Source: an uncultured Pseudomonadota bacterium
Lineage (GTDB): Bacteria > Pseudomonadota > Gammaproteobacteria > Burkholderiales > Casimicrobiaceae
Direction: 5' to 3'
NCBI GenBank assembly: GCA_937958295.1
Contig: CALFEY010000002.1
Coordinates: 1-6,560 of the forward strand
Length of the DNA stretch: 6,560 nt
The translations under genes were made by a program, and so were the position numbers. Position 1 is the first letter of the stretch. Each line of letters starts with the position of its first letter. Positions 4,368 through 6,560 of the stretch are shown in pieces. The notes beneath the pieces were generated by a model. It saw nothing but the letters and a program-made list of their open reading frames with translations, had not been told where the DNA came from and did not search any database.

Positions 4368-6560
4368 ATGCTGCGCTTCTTCTCCGACCTGCTCGCGCGC
4401 CTGTCCGTGGGGCGCAAGCTGCTGCTCATCTATCTGCTCGACCTGTCGGCCGTGATCTTCATCTCGGCCATCCTCATCAACGAGAAATTCATCGCGATCG
4501 ACTTCGCGCGCAAGGAGATCGCGGGCAACACGTACATCTCGGTGGTGCGCGACGCGCTGGTGGACGTCGCGCGACCGGTGCGCAGCGGCATCGCCCCGCC
4601 CGATTACGGTCGGCACCTGGTTGCGTTGGCAACGGCGGAGGCGCGCTACGGTGCCGGCATGCAAAGCGCGGATCTGGTCGGGGCCTTTGCGCAGGCGCTG
4701 GAGCGCGTGGCCAAGGCGCCGCCGGCCGAGCGCCCCCCCCTCGCGACCGAGGCGCTGGACCGCGGGCGCGCGCTCGTCACGCGCCTCGGCAACCAGTCCA
4801 ACCTGATCCTGGATCCCGACCTCGACAGCTACTACACGATGTCGCTGCTCCTGCTGCGCTTTCCGGACCTGCTCGACATCGAGACCGGGATCGCCGAGCG
4901 TCTCGCCGCGCATGCGGCGGTGGGGGCAACCACCACGAGCGGCGAACGCACGCAGTATTTCATTCAGGAGGGACGCCTCGATGCCGTGGCCAAGGGCATC
5001 GAGAGCGACTACGCCGAGGCCTTCGCGGCCGGCAAGCCTGCGCTGAAGGCGGCCCTCGACCCCTCCCGGGCGAAGGTCGCCGCGGCAATCGAGGCCTTTC
5101 GCACCGCCGCGCGAAACTACGTCGACGGCGCCCCGTCGCCTACGCTGTGGAACACCGTGGTGGAGGCGCGCGCGCAGCTCCTCGACACCCTCGCCGTGAC
5201 GTGGAGCGCCGCCAACGACGAGATGCAACGCCTGCTCGACGCGCGCGTGGAGGGTTTTTTCCTGCGCATGTGGCTGCACCTCGGCACCACCTTGCTGCTG
5301 CTCACGCTGCTGCTCACCGCGGTGTTCTTCGTGGCCCGGCAGATCGCGCGGCCGCTGCGGCATCTTGCCGACGTGGCCGACCGCGTGAGCCGCTCGGCCG
5401 ACTACACGCTGCGCGCGCGGTGGTCGAGCCAGGACGAGATCGGCCGCCTGGTCACCGCCTTCAACGACATGCTCGACAAGCTCGACCGCAACCGGCTCGT
5501 GCAGCAGGAGCTCGCGGCGAGCGCGCGCGCTGCGGCTGCGCAACAGGAGCTCGTGGATGCGATTCCCATTCCGCTCGTGGTCACGTCCATCCCCACCCAT
5601 GACGTGCTGCACGCGAACCAGCCCGCGCAGGCGTGGCTCAACGGGCGCAGCGGCGATCCGTGGAGCGGCGGCCTCGAGTCGGGCACCCGCTCGCGGCTCT
5701 TCCAGCAGCTCGCCGATCGGGGCGCGGTGGACGAGTTCGAGGTGCGCTGGCGCGGCACGCGGGAAGCCTCGTGGGCGGTGCTGTCGGCACGTCGCCTCAA
5801 TTATCTCGGGCAGGACGCCGTGCTCACCGCGTTCGCGCCGATCAATCACTTGAAGTCGATGGAACAGCGCCTCGAGCTGTGGGCCAAGGTCTTCGAGGCA
5901 TCGTCGGAGAGCATCATGATCATGGACGGCCGGCACCGGCTCCTCTCGGTGAACCGCTCGTTCTGCCGCTCCACGGGCTATGAATTCCGCGACGTGCTGG
6001 GCGAGCTGCCGGGCTTCCTCGTGGCCGACCGCGACGGCGTGCAGGCCGGCGAACCCTGGTGGCGCGACGTCGATGCGCGTGGCTCGTGGCAGGGCGAGGT
6101 GTGGGTCCGCCGGCGCATGGGTGACCTGTTTCCCGCCTGGCTCGCGCTCACCGCGGTACTCGACTCGCTGGGCGAGATCTCGCATTACATCGGCATCTCG
6201 ATCGACATCACCGACCGCAAGCAGAGCGAAGAGCGCATCCGCTATCTCGCGCACCACGACGTGCTCACCGACCTGCCCAACCGGTCGCTGTGCACCGAGC
6301 GCCTGCGACTGTCCCTGCAGCAGGCCGCGCGCGCCGGGCAGAAGGTGGCGGTGCTCTTCATCGATCTCGACCGCTTCAAGTACGTGAACGATTCCCTCGG
6401 CCACCACGTGGGCGACGCGCTGCTGCGCTCTGTTGCGCAGCGGCTGGGTGCGGCGGTCAGGGCGGGGGACACCGTGAGCCGGCTCGGCGGGGACGAGTTC
6501 GTGGTGGTGCTGGCGGCCGTCGATCACGAGGACGAGGTCGCGCGCCTCGTGGAGCAGCGG
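4368..6560 (+). CDS. Membrane sensor diguanylate cyclase (periplasmic sensor-HAMP-PAS-PAS-GGDEF), 3'-partial
   Basis: Predicted enzyme making cyclic di-GMP from two GTP in response to a signal. The window holds 731 residues without a stop. Order: membrane helix 1 (about 17-38); a periplasmic, probably helical region (39-300) containing SNLILDPDLDSYY (144-156), a pattern I recall from other membrane sensors; helix 2 (about 302-323); HAMP (about 324-378, with DEIGRLVTAFNDML); PAS 1 (about 396-497); PAS 2 (about 505-612), closed by a DITDRKQSEERI linker (613-624); then the GGDEF domain from about 627. Visible there are LTDLPNR (633-639), metal-binding Asp666 in FIDLDRFK, GGDEF at 707-711, and the inhibitory site RAGD (698-701) exactly five residues ahead. 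The cyclase therefore looks active and product-inhibited. The ATG at 4368 gives a complete first helix but has no Shine-Dalgarno sequence, only a pyrimidine-rich leader. An EAL domain may follow beyond the edge; this cannot be seen. Confidence 0.93.
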   Translation, partial: MLRFFSDLLARLSVGRKLLLIYLLDLSAVIFISAILINEKFIAIDFARKEIAGNTYISVVRDALVDVARPVRSGIAPPDYGRHLVALATAEARYGAGMQSADLVGAFAQALERVAKAPPAERPPLATEALDRGRALVTRLGNQSNLILDPDLDSYYTMSLLLLRFPDLLDIETGIAERLAAHAAVGATTTSGERTQYFIQEGRLDAVAKGIESDYAEAFAAGKPALKAALDPSRAKVAAAIEAFRTAARNYVDGAPSPTLWNTVVEARAQLLDTLAVTWSAANDEMQRLLDARVEGFFLRMWLHLGTTLLLLTLLLTAVFFVARQIARPLRHLADVADRVSRSADYTLRARWSSQDEIGRLVTAFNDMLDKLDRNRLVQQELAASARAAAAQQELVDAIPIPLVVTSIPTHDVLHANQPAQAWLNGRSGDPWSGGLESGTRSRLFQQLADRGAVDEFEVRWRGTREASWAVLSARRLNYLGQDAVLTAFAPINHLKSMEQRLELWAKVFEASSESIMIMDGRHRLLSVNRSFCRSTGYEFRDVLGELPGFLVADRDGVQAGEPWWRDVDARGSWQGEVWVRRRMGDLFPAWLALTAVLDSLGEISHYIGISIDITDRKQSEERIRYLAHHDVLTDLPNRSLCTERLRLSLQQAARAGQKVAVLFIDLDRFKYVNDSLGHHVGDALLRSVAQRLGAAVRAGDTVSRLGGDEFVVVLAAVDHEDEVARLVEQR

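Noticed and set aside
4211..5602. A 463-codon + strand frame overlapping the start of the GGDEF gene
   Set aside because: The frame beginning at 4368 gives membrane helices, HAMP and PAS over the same bases. The 4211 frame gives an Arg/Ala/Gly-rich product without structure.
3669..6527. A 952-codon open frame on the - strand covering the end of the vWA gene and most of the GGDEF gene
   Set aside because: It is antisense to two proteins with clear domains and motifs. Its product is rich in Arg, His, Gly and Glu with no recognisable fold, as expected when a high-GC coding strand is read backwards. It also crosses the intergenic gap without change in character.

Overview
The window is high-GC, almost fully coding DNA, with every supported gene on the + strand. 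Gene order and protein features point to a Gram-negative proteobacterium: a membrane-anchored HtrA-type protease, a MoxR/DUF58/vWA membrane cluster, and a large HAMP-PAS-PAS-GGDEF sensor. My impression from the MoxR, DUF58 and GGDEF sequences is a Betaproteobacterium of the Burkholderiales type. That is recalled family resemblance, not a search result.

Layout. (1) 2-1102: the C-terminal part of a membrane-anchored trypsin-like (S1C, HtrA/Deg-type) protease. It has no PDZ domain and carries a long lysine/aspartate-rich insertion; its start lies left of the window. (2) 1155-2165: a MoxR-family AAA+ ATPase. (3) 2143-3075: a DUF58 protein with an intact metal-binding (MIDAS) motif, overlapping the ATPase gene by 23 bases. 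(4) 3102-4166: a BatA-like vWA protein with three membrane segments. (5) 4167-4367: a 201-base non-coding gap with a strong GC hairpin and a very good match to a sigma-54 (RpoN) promoter. (6) 4368 to the right edge: a diguanylate cyclase with a periplasmic sensor region, HAMP, two PAS domains and a GGDEF domain. It is cut by the window after the GGDEF motif, so a C-terminal EAL domain is possible but unseen.

How the parts may work together. Genes 1-4 read as one transcription unit, with gaps of 52, -23 and 26 bases. MoxR ATPases paired with DUF58 and vWA proteins are generally thought to act as chaperones for assembling or remodelling protein complexes, often in the envelope or under stress. 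Here the ATPase and DUF58 protein look cytoplasmic, while the vWA domain of the BatA-like protein and the protease domain are predicted to be periplasmic. The cluster would therefore span the inner membrane with a proteolytic arm outside. The GGDEF gene appears to be a separate, separately regulated unit.

The most useful leads are the sigma-54-like promoter ahead of the GGDEF gene, the charge-balanced insertion in the protease at the place where DegP has its LA loop, and the stripped-down form of the MoxR cluster coupled to a protease. I see no mobile elements, CRISPR arrays or RNA genes.
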